A stretch of 57,307 nucleotides of DNA from Meiothermus taiwanensis DSM 14542 (GCA_000482765.1 AXWR01000020.1:1-57307); one strand, 5' to 3'. Counted from the first letter of the stretch, positions 1-8,752 are shown. Numbers and translations: made by a program. Notes: generated by a model not told the origin, from the letters alone.

Positions 1-1
1 G

Positions 2-193
2 GAGCGGGCCCAGGTGAGAAAGAGGGCCTCTATCCTGGGCCACCTTCTTCTGTCCCTACGTGCTTTTCTGAGGCTGGAGGTGTACCGCTTGCGAACGGGG
101 GGGAGTTGGTATGAGTCCAAAGCAAGCATTATCCGCGAGGCGATACGAAGTTACCTGGCCAATCCCATACACATCCTTCACCCAACTGCGTAA
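2..193 (+). CDS. Transposase, C-terminal part (cut by window edge)
   Basis: An open frame enters from the left edge and stops at TAA 191-193, giving about 63 residues. The stretch with LRLEVYRLRTGGSWYESK followed by IIREAIRSYLANP resembles the C-terminus of DDE transposases of the IS4/IS5 kind that are common in Thermaceae. The catalytic residues would lie outside the window, so family and integrity cannot be judged. It is the only transposase coding sequence seen, and it shows that the left edge borders an insertion sequence. Family assignment is from memory of similar proteins. Confidence 0.6.
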   Translation, partial: ERAQVRKRASILGHLLLSLRAFLRLEVYRLRTGGSWYESKASIIREAIRSYLANPIHILHPTA

Positions 194-288
194 GTCCTAC
201 GCTATATAAACTTGGTACAGGTCGGTTTTTCCCTTTCAAGCCAAACCGGGTGGCGGACTGGTGTGCTGTTCCCTGATTTGTAGTCAGA

Positions 289-303
289 TGTATACTGTAT
301 ACA
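289..303. promoter_or_regulatory. Perfect palindrome upstream of the FAD oxidoreductase
   Basis: TGTATACTGTATACA is a perfect 15-bp palindrome around one central base, ending 4 nt before the ATG at 308. It overlaps a good -10 hexamer, TATACT (291-296). GntR-family regulators often bind TGTATACA-like palindromes, so this may be a repressor site, but no GntR gene is in the window. Confidence 0.45.
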
Positions 304-307
304 CTTT

Positions 308-1666
308 ATGCCAACGCAAACAGCCGAGGTCGTGATCTGTGGGGCCGGTATTGCCGGGGTGGCGACAGCCTACCACCTGGCGGTAAAGCAGGGCTTGAAG
401 GAGGTGGTGATCGTTGAGCAGGGCGACCCGCTCTCGCTCACCTCGGACAAGTCCAGCGAGGCCTACCGCAACTGGTGGCCCGGCCCCGACGGGGCCATGG
501 TGGCCTTTATGAACCGCAGCATCGAGCTGCTGGAGGAAGTGGCCCAGCGGTCGGCCAACCGCATCCAGCTCAACCGGCGCGGCTATCTGTACGCCACTGC
601 CGAGAGCAGCAAAGTTGACCGGCTGGCCCAGACCGCTGAGCAGGCCGCCCAACAGGGCGCGGGGGCCCTGCGGGTGCACAGCCACCCCTCTGCGGCCTAC
701 CCTGGTGGGTTCGAGGATGGGGCCGACCTGATCACCTCGCAAAGCCTGATTCGCCAGCACTTCCCTTACCTGTCCCCCGACACCCAAGCCGTATTGCACG
801 TGCGGCGGGCGGGCTGGCTCTCGGCCCAGCAGTTGGGTATGTACCTGCTGGAGGAGGCTCGAGGCCACGGGGCCCGGCTTCTACCGGGCCAGGTGGTGGG
901 GCTCGAGACCGCGGGGGGTGCGGTGCAGGGGGTGCAGGTGCGGCAGAAGGACGGCAGCCTGCTGTTCATCCAGGCGCCAGCCTTCGTCAACGCCGCCGGG
1001 CCCATGCAGCGGGAAGTGGCGGCCTTGCTGGGCCTCGAGCTGCCGGTGTTTGCCGAGCTGCACCGCAAGATGAGCTTCCGCGAGCACCTGGGCGTGGTGC
1101 CCCGCGAGGCCCCCATGCTGATCTGGCTGGACGAGGTGGAGCTGCCCTGGAGCCCCCAAGAGCGCGCCCTGCTGGCCGAGGAGGCCTCCACCCGCTGGCT
1201 GCTGGAGCGGCTGCCTTCAGGGGTGCATGGCCGGCCCGACGGCCACGGGGAAAGCACCACCCTAATCGTGCTGTACAACTACCACACACAACCCGTTGCG
1301 CCCACCTTCCCAATTCCCCAGGAGCCCAACTATGCCGAGATCGCTCTGCGCGCTATGTCGGTGATGGTTCCTGGCCTGCGGCAGTACTTCGACAAGGCCC
1401 CCAAACCCTGGGTTGACGGCGGCTACTACCTCAAAACCCAGGAAAACCGCCCCCTGATTGGCCCGCTGCCCGTAAAGGGCGCTTACCTTATCGGGGCTTT
1501 GTCGGGCTTTGGGGTGATGGCGGCCTGTGCGGCAGGGGAACTCCTGGCCGCCCACCTGACCGGCGCACCCCTCCCCAGCTATGCCCCGGCCTTTTTGCTG
1601 TCGCGCTACCAAGACCCGGCCTACCAGCAACGGCTGAAGAGCTGGGGCGATACCGGCCAGCTTTAG
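308..1666 (+). CDS. FAD-dependent amine/amino-acid oxidoreductase (DAO family)
   Basis: A 452-residue flavoprotein. The N-terminus carries the Rossmann dinucleotide motif GAGIAG (about residues 11-16) followed by an acidic strand end (VIVEQG), as in sarcosine and dimethylglycine oxidases. Near the C-terminus, GALSGFGVMAACAAGELLA matches the second FAD-contacting motif of the DAO fold. No glycine-cleavage T domain is attached. Such enzymes oxidise secondary amines or amino acids; the substrate here is unknown. An aminobutyraldehyde dehydrogenase and a succinate-semialdehyde dehydrogenase nearby make an amine or polyamine substrate plausible. The ATG at 308 follows a -10-like TATACT at 291, so the mRNA would have a very short leader. 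A terminator follows the gene. Confidence 0.8.
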   Translation: MPTQTAEVVICGAGIAGVATAYHLAVKQGLKEVVIVEQGDPLSLTSDKSSEAYRNWWPGPDGAMVAFMNRSIELLEEVAQRSANRIQLNRRGYLYATAESSKVDRLAQTAEQAAQQGAGALRVHSHPSAAYPGGFEDGADLITSQSLIRQHFPYLSPDTQAVLHVRRAGWLSAQQLGMYLLEEARGHGARLLPGQVVGLETAGGAVQGVQVRQKDGSLLFIQAPAFVNAAGPMQREVAALLGLELPVFAELHRKMSFREHLGVVPREAPMLIWLDEVELPWSPQERALLAEEASTRWLLERLPSGVHGRPDGHGESTTLIVLYNYHTQPVAPTFPIPQEPNYAEIALRAMSVMVPGLRQYFDKAPKPWVDGGYYLKTQENRPLIGPLPVKGAYLIGALSGFGVMAACAAGELLAAHLTGAPLPSYAPAFLLSRYQDPAYQQRLKSWGDTGQL

Positions 1667-1724
1667 TATGTGTGGGATGTACTTGACAGGCTTCCCCCCC
1701 AATGTAGAGTTGGAATCGAGAAAG

Positions 1725-1764
1725 CCCCCTCTAGGCTCCGAGCCTCATGAGGGGGACGTTTTTT
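1725..1764 (+). terminator. Intrinsic terminator after the FAD oxidoreductase
   Basis: An outer stem CCCCCTC (1725-1731) pairs with GAGGGGG (1749-1755). Inside it AGGCT pairs with AGCCT. A run of six T follows after three bases. This lies 59 bp after the oxidoreductase stop and speaks against the small open frame 1668-1856 being a gene. Confidence 0.8.
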
Positions 1765-1861
1765 ATGCAAAGCTAAACAGGCAATGGTTCGATCCCGCCG
1801 ATGAATGGGACAACCGCCAAATATCACCACTGAAGCAAGTTGGCCGTAAGCATTAGTCTTC

Positions 1862-3304
1862 TCAGTGCTTGACCATGATGTGCCGCGCCACGGTGTAGTC
1901 TTCCAGTGCGTACAGGCTCATATCCTTGCCGTAGCCCGACTGCTTGAGCCCCCCGTGGGGCATCTCGTTGACCAGCATGAAGTGGGTGTTGATCCAGGTG
2001 CAGCCGTACTGCAAGCGGCTGGCAATGCGCATGGCCTTGCCCACATCCTGCGTCCAGACCGAGCTGGCCAGGCCGTAGTCGGAGTCGTTGGCCCAGGCGA
2101 TGGCCTCCTCGGGGTCGGAGAAGCGCGTGACCGAGACCACCGGGCCAAACACCTCGCGGCGCACGATTTCGTCGGACTGCAAGGCCCCGGCCACCACCGT
2201 GGGCTCGTAGAAGAAGCCCCGGCCCTCCACGGGGTGTCCACCGGCGGTAATCTCGATGTGCTTCTGCATTTTGGCCCGCTCCACAAAGCTGGCCACCCGG
2301 GCCCGTTGCCGCTCGGTAATCAGGGGGCCCATCTCCACCCCTTCGTCGGTCTGGGCCCCCAGCTTGATGGACTTGACCGCGTCGGACAGCTCGGCCACGA
2401 ACTTGTCGTAGATTTTCTTGCCGGCATACACCCGGCAGGCTGCGGTGCAGTCCTGGCCAGCGTTGTAGTAGCCAAAGATTTTGATACCCTGCACGGCGGC
2501 CTCGAGGTCGGCGTCGTCCATCACGATCACCGGGGCCTTGCCGCCGAGCTCGAGGTGGGTGCGCTTGAGGCTGCCGGCGGCGGCCTCGAGCACCCGCTTA
2601 CCCGTGGCCACATCGCCGGTCAGCGAGATCATCCGCACCGCCGGCTGGTGGATGAGCGTGGAACCCACGGTCTCCCCAACCCCGGTGATCACATTCACCA
2701 CTCCCGGCGGGAAAATTTCCGCCAAAAACTCGGCCAGCTTGAGGGTGGTCAGGGGGGTCTGCTCACTGGGCTTGAGCACCACCGTGTTGCCCGCCGCCAG
2801 GGCCGGGGCTAGCTTCCAGGCCGCCATCATCAGGGGGTAGTTCCAGGGGGCTATGCTCGCCACCACCCCAACGGGGTCGCGGCGGATCATGCTGGTGTGG
2901 CCGGCCAGGTACTCGCCCGCCAGCGCCCCGGTCATCGAGCGCACCGCCCCGGCAAAAAAGCGGAAGCAGTCCGAGATGGCCGGGATTTCGTCGTTCAGCG
3001 CCGCCAGGTAGGGTTTGCCGCAGTTGAGCGATTCCAGCCGGGCCAGCTCCTCGGCGTGTTGGTCAATTTTGTCGGCCAGCTTCAAGAGCATCATGGAGCG
3101 GTCTTTGGGGGTGGTCTGCGACCAGGCGTCGAAGGCCTTTTCTGCGGCTGCCACGGCTTGCTTAACCTGCTCCACCGAGGCCTCCGGCAGCTTCAAAAGC
3201 ACCTCGCCGGTGGCGGGGTTGAGGATTTCCAGCGGGGTGCTCTCCCCGGCCACAAACTCGCCACCAATCAGCATCTTGTCCTGTGTTATGCGGGTTTTTA
3301 CCAT
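1862..3304 (-). CDS. patD: Aminobutyraldehyde dehydrogenase
   Basis: A 480-residue aldehyde dehydrogenase that should oxidise 4-aminobutanal to GABA with NAD. The core motif [16 protein letters not shown] carries the general base Glu, and the catalytic Cys lies in [12 protein letters not shown]. That Cys context is characteristic of the PatD/YdcW branch rather than of betaine-aldehyde or succinate-semialdehyde enzymes. Full length for the family. The ATG at 3304 follows a good ribosome-binding site (GAGAGGAAAG), which lies within the run-on frame of the LysR remnant immediately upstream. With the succinate-semialdehyde dehydrogenase at 4.5 kb it would form part of a putrescine/GABA route to succinate. 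Substrate is inferred from motif resemblance. Confidence 0.8.
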   Translation of the reverse strand: MVKTRITQDKMLIGGEFVAGESTPLEILNPATGEVLLKLPEASVEQVKQAVAAAEKAFDAWSQTTPKDRSMMLLKLADKIDQHAEELARLESLNCGKPYLAALNDEIPAISDCFRFFAGAVRSMTGALAGEYLAGHTSMIRRDPVGVVASIAPWNYPLMMAAWKLAPALAAGNTVVLKPSEQTPLTTLKLAEFLAEIFPPGVVNVITGVGETVGSTLIHQPAVRMISLTGDVATGKRVLEAAAGSLKRTHLELGGKAPVIVMDDADLEAAVQGIKIFGYYNAGQDCTAACRVYAGKKIYDKFVAELSDAVKSIKLGAQTDEGVEMGPLITERQRARVASFVERAKMQKHIEITAGGHPVEGRGFFYEPTVVAGALQSDEIVRREVFGPVVSVTRFSDPEEAIAWANDSDYGLASSVWTQDVGKAMRIASRLQYGCTWINTHFMLVNEMPHGGLKQSGYGKDMSLYALEDYTVARHIMVKH

Positions 3305-3602
3305 ATGGCTTTCCTCTCTTTCGTCCGAAGATGGTGATGGGGCGCTCGCGGATGGCCTGTTCAGCGTTGCGCAGCGCGGCCAGCACCTCGTGGGCGTGGC
3401 GCAAAAACTGGTGTCCGGCGTGGGTCAGAATCATGCCTCGAGCGTGCCGGGTAAAAAGCTCGGCCCCCAGGGTGTCTTCCAGCTTTTTGATGGCCTCCGT
3501 GACCACCGACTGGGTCACGTTGAGCGAGGTGAGGGCTTTGGAAATCGAGCCCGACTCGGCCACCGCAATGAAGTACACCAACTGCTTGAGCGATATCTGC
3601 AC
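3162..3602 (-). pseudogene. LysR-type regulator remnant (DNA-binding domain only)
   Basis: Residues 1-88 are a clear LysR winged helix-turn-helix: MQISLKQLVYFIAVAESGS, then TQSVVTEAIKKLEDTLGAEL and a linker helix ending near [11 protein letters not shown] (down to about 3339). After this the frame loses all LysR character and runs 143 bp into the start of the aldehyde dehydrogenase in another frame. The roughly 200-residue effector-binding domain is absent. It looks like a regulator whose 3' part was deleted, joining its start to the dehydrogenase. A functional DNA-binding-only protein cannot be excluded, since the operator in front of it is intact. Confidence 0.7.
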
Positions 3603-3613
3603 CGAGGCCTCCC

Positions 3614-3628
3614 ATCGGTAGAACCGAT
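3614..3628. promoter_or_regulatory. LysR-type operator (T-N11-A box)
   Basis: ATCGGTAGAACCGAT is a perfect inverted repeat (6-bp arms, 3-bp spacer) containing the T-N11-A pattern typical of LysR-family binding sites. It lies 11 bp upstream of the start of the LysR remnant, where an autoregulatory site is expected. Confidence 0.6.
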
Positions 3629-3704
3629 AAATAGAGTCTAGCCATCCCGGCCTGCTCTGACCAGCTCTTTTGTAAAACTAATCTTGCAGTCGCAAACTAA
3701 AGCT

Positions 3705-4388
3705 ATGCTGGCTCGACAAGTGGGTTTTTCTGCGCTGCTATGTGTGCTCCTGTGGGGCAGCGAGGGCCTGGCCCAGCGGGGAGAGCCCGACCCCGAGCCC
3801 GGGCGCGTGTGCAACTCGAGCTGGAGCCCACCCGAGCCCCGCACCGAGGCCGAGCGGCGCGAGCGGGAACGCTGGGCGGCCTACCGGGCCAAACTGCAAA
3901 GCTATCTGGCTCTGCTGCCCAAAGAACCCGACACCCGGCTGGCCATGCCGGTACAGGGGGTACGGGTACGCCAGGTGACCAACACCTTCGGCGCCCCCCG
4001 CAGCGGCTGGCGTACCCACGAAGGGCAGGACATCTTCGCCCCCAGGGGCACCCCCGTCTACTCGGCCACCCGTGGGTTTGTCTGGCGCATCGGGCAGGGG
4101 CAGTTGGGCGGGCTGTACGTGTTTGTGGTGGGGCCGGGTGGGCGGCGCTACTACTACGCCCACCTCGACCGCTACGCCCCGGGCCTCCAGGAAGGCCAGC
4201 GGGTAACCCCCCAGACCCTGCTGGGGTACGTGGGCAACACCGGCAACGCCCGCACCACCCCACCCCACCTGCACTTTGGGGTGTACGCGGGCAGCCGGCG
4301 CACCTGCGACTACCGGGTAATTGACCCCCTGCCCCTGCTGACAGACCGCGACTGGAAAAGCTTCTTGAGTCCGGCCCGCAACCCCTAG
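3705..4388 (+). CDS. Exported M23 family metallopeptidase
   Basis: A 227-residue secreted peptidase that likely cuts peptidoglycan cross-links. The start ATG at 3705 gives a Sec signal peptide (hydrophobic core VGFSALLCVLLW, likely cleavage after GLAQ). The C-terminal half has the LytM/M23 fold signature: the HEGQDIF segment supplies the first His and Asp zinc ligands, YYYAHLDRY follows, and HLHFG supplies the last His pair. A TTG at 3684 would add seven residues before the signal peptide and is less likely. It is divergent from the LysR remnant and stands alone. Confidence 0.85.
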   Translation: MLARQVGFSALLCVLLWGSEGLAQRGEPDPEPGRVCNSSWSPPEPRTEAERRERERWAAYRAKLQSYLALLPKEPDTRLAMPVQGVRVRQVTNTFGAPRSGWRTHEGQDIFAPRGTPVYSATRGFVWRIGQGQLGGLYVFVVGPGGRRYYYAHLDRYAPGLQEGQRVTPQTLLGYVGNTGNARTTPPHLHFGVYAGSRRTCDYRVIDPLPLLTDRDWKSFLSPARNP

Positions 4389-4515
4389 GGATTTTGGTTG
4401 ATGCCCACCCAGAAGATCCGGTGCCTTCGTCGAGGGCCTTCAGACCTGCCGCGCTCCAATTGCGAGCCTCCCCCTAGCACCAGCCCAGCCGCTCAGGAGT
4501 ATGCTGGGCCTTGCT

Positions 4516-5958
4516 ATGGTCAAAGATTTCGATTTTCCAAGTCTGGCCTATGTGGGCGGCCAATGGCATAAAGCCTCCAAAACCTTTGCGGTCAAGAGTC
4601 CCTACAGCGGCGAACTGGTGGCCGAGGTGGCCGACTGCGGCGAGGCCGAAGCAAAAATGGCCGCCGATGCCGCTGTGGCAGCTTTTAAGGAGTGGAAAAA
4701 GCTGACCGGCTTTGAGCGGGGCAGGATTTTGCGCAAGTGGAACGACCTGCTCATCGCCCACCAGGAAGAGCTGGGGCGGCTGACCGCGCTGGAGATGGGC
4801 AAGCCCATCACCGAGGCCAAGGGAGAGGTGCTGTATGCCGCCAGCTTTGTGGAGTGGTGCGCCGAGGAGGCCCCTCGAGTGACCGGGGAGCTCATCCACT
4901 CACGCTTCCCCAACAAGCGCCAGATGGCCGTGTACGAGCCGGTGGGGCCGGTGTATGCCATTACCCCCTGGAACTTCCCCACCAGCATGATCACCCGCAA
5001 GGCCGCCCCGGCGCTGGCTGCGGGCTGCACCATCATCGTCAAGCCTGCCGAACAAACCCCTTTGTGTGCGCTCTACCTGGCCAAGCTCTGGGAGGAAGCG
5101 GGGGGGCCCGCCGGAACCCTGCAGGTGCTGCCGGCCTCCGACCCGGTGCCGGTCTCCAAGGTCTTGATGGAGGATATGCGCATCCGCAAGATCACCTTTA
5201 CCGGCTCCACGCCGGTGGGCAAGATCCTCTACCGCCAGGGGGCCGATACCCTCAAGCGGGTTTCGTTGGAGCTCGGCGGCAACGCCCCCTTTATCATCTT
5301 CGAGGACGCCGACATCGAAAAAGCCGTGCAGTTTACCCTGCTCTCCAAGTACCGCAACACCGGCCAGACCTGCGTAACCACCAACCGCATCTATGTGCAC
5401 AGGAAGCTCGAGGCCGATTATGCCAGCGCCCTGGCCGAGGCGGTGAGCAAGCTGAAGGTAGGCGACCCCCTGGATCCCAGCACCAACGTAGGCCCCCTGG
5501 TGGAGCAGCAAGGCCTGGATAAGGTGGTCTCGCACGTGGAGGATGCCGTTGCCAAAGGCGCCAAGGTGGTCACGGGTGGCAAGGCCCTGGGCGGGCTTTT
5601 GTACGCCCCCACGGTGCTCACCGGCATCCAGCCCGGGATGCGCATCCTGGAGGAAGAAACCTTCGGGCCGGTCGCCCCCCTGATGCCCTTCGAGGACGAA
5701 GAGCAGGCCATCGCCTGGGCCAACAACACCGACTACGGGCTGGCGGCCTACATCTGGACCAAAGACCTCTCCCGCGCCTTCCGGGTGGCCGAGGCCCTGG
5801 AGTATGGCATCGTGGGTGTGAACGACCCGGTTCCCAGTGCCATGGGCTCCAACCTGCCCTTTGGCGGTTACAAGAACTCGGGGCTGGGCCGCGAGGGCGG
5901 GCACTGGGGCATGGAGGAGTTCCTCGAGACCAAGCTCATCTCGTTTTTGCTGCCCTAG
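4516..5958 (+). CDS. gabD: NAD(P)-dependent succinate-semialdehyde dehydrogenase
   Basis: A 480-residue aldehyde dehydrogenase. The motif VSLELGGNAPFIIFEDAD holds the general base Glu, and RNTGQTCVTTNR holds the catalytic Cys. PWNFPTSMITRKAAPALAAG and the GFTGSTPVG-like cofactor segment (TFTGSTPVGK) are those of GabD. It would convert succinate semialdehyde, the product of GABA transamination, to succinate. I place the start at ATG 4516: TATGCT at 4500-4505 gives a -10 box 10 nt upstream. ATG 4501 would add five residues. No GABA aminotransferase lies in the window. A strong terminator follows. Confidence 0.88.
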   Translation: MVKDFDFPSLAYVGGQWHKASKTFAVKSPYSGELVAEVADCGEAEAKMAADAAVAAFKEWKKLTGFERGRILRKWNDLLIAHQEELGRLTALEMGKPITEAKGEVLYAASFVEWCAEEAPRVTGELIHSRFPNKRQMAVYEPVGPVYAITPWNFPTSMITRKAAPALAAGCTIIVKPAEQTPLCALYLAKLWEEAGGPAGTLQVLPASDPVPVSKVLMEDMRIRKITFTGSTPVGKILYRQGADTLKRVSLELGGNAPFIIFEDADIEKAVQFTLLSKYRNTGQTCVTTNRIYVHRKLEADYASALAEAVSKLKVGDPLDPSTNVGPLVEQQGLDKVVSHVEDAVAKGAKVVTGGKALGGLLYAPTVLTGIQPGMRILEEETFGPVAPLMPFEDEEQAIAWANNTDYGLAAYIWTKDLSRAFRVAEALEYGIVGVNDPVPSAMGSNLPFGGYKNSGLGREGGHWGMEEFLETKLISFLLP

Positions 5959-5968
5959 CCCGGCCACA

Positions 5969-6006
5969 AAACCCAGCACAGCGACTTTGGCTGTGCTGGG
6001 TTTTTG
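5969..6006 (+). terminator. Intrinsic terminator of gabD
   Basis: The stem AACCCAGCACAGC pairs with GCTGTGCTGGGTT around the loop GACTTTG, and the hairpin runs into TTTTT (6001-6005). It begins 10 bp after the gabD stop. Confidence 0.92.
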
Positions 6007-6013
6007 TTGATTG

Positions 6014-6075
6014 ATACCGGCACCAGATTCGGTTAGTTCGCCGCCGGAAGGCGGCGAACCAATGCTCTAGGATTT
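6014..6075 (+). repeat. Inverted-repeat element copy A (short form)
   Basis: This begins ATACCGGCACCAGATTCGG, continues GTTAGTTCGCCGCC with an internal hairpin (CGCCGCC/GGCGGCG), and ends near GCTCTAGGATT. It matches the first and last parts of the longer copies at 9695 and 27754. Its right end supplies the TAA stop codon (minus strand, 6076-6074) of the adjacent exporter gene. Confidence 0.75.
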
Positions 6076-8746
6076 AGGCTCGAGCCTCCCGGCCGCGCAG
6101 TTCTTCGTTGGGCAAGGGAAAAATAAAGGCCATTGAAAGTAGAACAAACAGGGCTGCGTAGAGGAAAATGTTTTTCTCTGCGTTGGTGATGCCATTGCTG
6201 AGGGCTTGGTGCAGTTTGATCTTGGTTTCCTCGAGCTGCGCTACCACTTTGCGGGGCACCTCCTCGAGGGCCTGCTGCTCAGCTTTGACCAGGTTCTCGT
6301 GGGTGGCCTGTACAGCCCGCTCCAGCGCCTGGGCCCGGGCTTTTTGCAGGTTTTCCCGAACTGCCGCGATGGCCGCTGCCTGGGCTTTGGCCTGGGCCTG
6401 GGCCAGACCCGCCTTGACCCCGGCAATGGCCTGGGCAAGGGCCTGGGCCTGGGCTTGCTCTAGGCCCGCCTTAATCCGGGCTGTGGCCTGTTGCAAAGCG
6501 GCTTCCTGGAGTTGAGGCGCCTGGGCCCGCACCTGGGCCAGCACCCCCGGCTGGGCCTCCACGGGCGGCGGGTTGTCGAGCAGGCTCCGCAGACGAGGGT
6601 CGAGCCTGGGATTCTGACGCAGGGCTTGTTGTGCACTCTCATCCCCCTGCCAGGCCGCCTCGAGCAAGCGCACGGTTGCTTGTAGCTGGGCCTCCACCTG
6701 GGCCGCCAGGCCGCCCTGCGGAATCTGGCTTTTGAAGGCAGAGGGTATCTGCGGGTTCTGCTGCACTGCTTGATAAGCCTGGGCATCCCCGTTTAAGGCC
6801 GCCAAGAGCAGCTTTTCTAGCTGTGCAAACTGGGCGGGTATACCACCTTTCACCAACCGGGCCTTCAGGTCGGCTGGAATCTGGGGGTTGTGGATGAGCT
6901 GGTTGTAAGCGGCTACATCCCCCTCGAGGGCCGCGATCACCAGACCCTGCAACTGGGCAAACTGGGCTGGAATGCCGCCCTTCACCAGCCGGGCTTTAAA
7001 CTCTGCCGGCAGGTTGGGGTCGCGCACCAGGGCCTCGTAGGCTTTGATATCCCCATCGAGCGCCGAGACCATCAGACCTTCCATCCGCTCAAACTGCGCC
7101 GGAATACCCCCTCTGGTGAGCTTCGATTTGAACTCCGCCGGCAGGTTGGGGTCGTGCATCAGGGCCTCGTAGGCCTGGGTATCGCCTTTGAGAGCTGCTA
7201 TCACCCGGCCCTCGAGCTGCTTAAACTGCGCCGGAATGCCACCTTTTACTAGGTTTTCCTTGACCTGGGTGGGCACCTGGGCATCCTGCAATAGGGCGGC
7301 GTAGGCCTGGGTATCCCCCTTCAGGGCGGCCACAATCTGGGCCTCGAGCTTGGCAAACTGCTCATCGAGGTTGAAGCCAACCCCCGCCTCGTTGCTCCTT
7401 TGCACCAGCGCACCCGGACGGCAGGCCGCATCGTCGGGGAATACCTTGCAGGTTTCAGTAGTAAGGCTCTTGGCTAAGAGCGTGCCCATCAGGGCGATGC
7501 CCACCGTTGAACCAATCTGCCGCATCAACTGGGTAAAAGCCGTGGCAGAGCCCAGGCGCTGGGGCGGTACGTTGTTCTGGGCAGCAATCTGCAGCAGCGA
7601 CTGGGCGGGGCCCAACCCCAGTCCTAACAGGAAGAAAAACAACACCGCCAGCCAGAGGGGGGTATCCACCTTAATCAAGAAGTGCAGGGTGAGAAAAACT
7701 GCCAGCAGCCAGCCGGTACCCAGCAGCAGCAGGGGCTTGAAACGGCCCAGCCGCCCCGAGAGCACCCCGCTGCCAGTAGCCCCCAAGACCACCCCCAGCG
7801 TAAGGGGCAACACCGTCACCCCCGAGGCCGAGGCCGAGACCCCCTTCACCACCTGCAAGTACAGGGGCAAGAAGGCCACCGCCCCCAGGAAAGCAGGGCC
7901 GTAGAAGAAGGTTGCAGCCGAGGCCAGACTAAAGCTGCGCACCCGCAGAACCGAGAGGTCAAAAAGCGGGTGCTGCACACGGTTCTGCGACCATACCCAC
8001 AACGCCAGGGCCAGCGCGCTCAGCCCCAATAGGCCCAGAATTTGGGCGCTGAGCCAGGGGTAGGTACTGCCCCCCCAGGAAAAGGCCAGCATTAGCGGCA
8101 CCGTCCAAGCTACCAGCAAGGTAGCCCCCAGGTAGTCGAAGCGTTCGCGGTGCTCTGGGCTCAGCCGGGGCATATAGCGCAAGATGAACCACAGCGCCAC
8201 CGCCCCTACAGGCATGTTGATGTAAAAAACCCAGTGCCAAGAGAAGTGATCCGTCAGGAGCCCCCCCAGCCACGGCCCCACCGCACTGCTCACCCCAAAG
8301 ATGGCTCCGAAGAACCCCCCCACCCGCCCGCGCTCGCGGGGGGGGAAGAGCACGGCGATGGTGGTCAGGGCGAGGGCGAATAAAGCCCCACCGCCTATCC
8401 CCTGGACTCCACGGAACAGGATTAACTCGGGCATGTTCTGCGACAAACCCGCAAGCGCCGAGCCCAGCAGGAAGATGGCGATTGCCACCAGCAGAATAGC
8501 CTTGCGGCTGAAAAGCTCGGTCAGGCGGCCAAAGATGGGGGCGGAAACAGTGGAGGCCAGCAGGTAAGCGGTGGTCACCCAGGCGTACAGCTCGGCGCCG
8601 TTAAGGTCGGCGATAATTTTGGGCAACGCAGTCGAGACAATGGTCTGGTCGAGCGCAGCCAGGAAAAGCCCCAGCAGAATCCCAATGAAGGTGAGCTGGG
8701 TTTCGCGGGAAGTGCTTTGGGATGGGGTTTGGGTTGAGGGGTTCAC
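6074..8746 (-). CDS. DHA2-type MFS drug exporter with large repeat insert
   Basis: An 890-residue relative of EmrB/QacA proton antiporters, which are usually near 500. Residues 1-425 hold the normal body: LDQTIVSTALP in helix 1, GRLTELFSRK in the first cytoplasmic loop and GPWLGGLLTD in helix 5. From about 428 to 858 a region of some 430 residues is inserted before the last helix (859-879, NIFLYAALFVLLSMAF). It holds five clear 44-residue repeats plus a diverged sixth (residues 458-725, each starting GGIPAQF), then an Ala/Gln-rich helical stretch that looks coiled-coil. In DHA2 proteins the loop between the last two helices is on the outer side, so the insert should be periplasmic. It is translated after marR with a 6-bp gap. 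Drug specificity is unknown. Confidence 0.88.
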   Translation of the reverse strand: MNPSTQTPSQSTSRETQLTFIGILLGLFLAALDQTIVSTALPKIIADLNGAELYAWVTTAYLLASTVSAPIFGRLTELFSRKAILLVAIAIFLLGSALAGLSQNMPELILFRGVQGIGGGALFALALTTIAVLFPPRERGRVGGFFGAIFGVSSAVGPWLGGLLTDHFSWHWVFYINMPVGAVALWFILRYMPRLSPEHRERFDYLGATLLVAWTVPLMLAFSWGGSTYPWLSAQILGLLGLSALALALWVWSQNRVQHPLFDLSVLRVRSFSLASAATFFYGPAFLGAVAFLPLYLQVVKGVSASASGVTVLPLTLGVVLGATGSGVLSGRLGRFKPLLLLGTGWLLAVFLTLHFLIKVDTPLWLAVLFFFLLGLGLGPAQSLLQIAAQNNVPPQRLGSATAFTQLMRQIGSTVGIALMGTLLAKSLTTETCKVFPDDAACRPGALVQRSNEAGVGFNLDEQFAKLEAQIVAALKGDTQAYAALLQDAQVPTQVKENLVKGGIPAQFKQLEGRVIAALKGDTQAYEALMHDPNLPAEFKSKLTRGGIPAQFERMEGLMVSALDGDIKAYEALVRDPNLPAEFKARLVKGGIPAQFAQLQGLVIAALEGDVAAYNQLIHNPQIPADLKARLVKGGIPAQFAQLEKLLLAALNGDAQAYQAVQQNPQIPSAFKSQIPQGGLAAQVEAQLQATVRLLEAAWQGDESAQQALRQNPRLDPRLRSLLDNPPPVEAQPGVLAQVRAQAPQLQEAALQQATARIKAGLEQAQAQALAQAIAGVKAGLAQAQAKAQAAAIAAVRENLQKARAQALERAVQATHENLVKAEQQALEEVPRKVVAQLEETKIKLHQALSNGITNAEKNIFLYAALFVLLSMAFIFPLPNEELRGREARA
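6572..7375 (-). repeat. Tandem 132-bp coding repeats in the exporter
   Basis: Units of 44 codons begin at residues 458, 502, 546, 590, 634 and 678. The consensus is GGIPAQFxQLEG, then VIAALxGDxxAYxAL, then DPNLPAEFKARLVK. Units 2-5 are close copies, the first lacks GGIP, and the sixth is diverged and slightly longer. The repeats are coding, within the exporter's last external loop. Confidence 0.85.
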
Positions 8747-8752
8747 AGTGAA

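Noticed and set aside
1775..1810. GGTTCGATCCC resembling a tRNA T-loop
   Set aside because: The flanking bases do not form a T-stem, and no acceptor or anticodon arm is found.
1668..1856. 62-residue open frame after the FAD oxidoreductase
   Set aside because: A strong intrinsic terminator (1725-1764) lies inside it, and the translation resembles nothing known.
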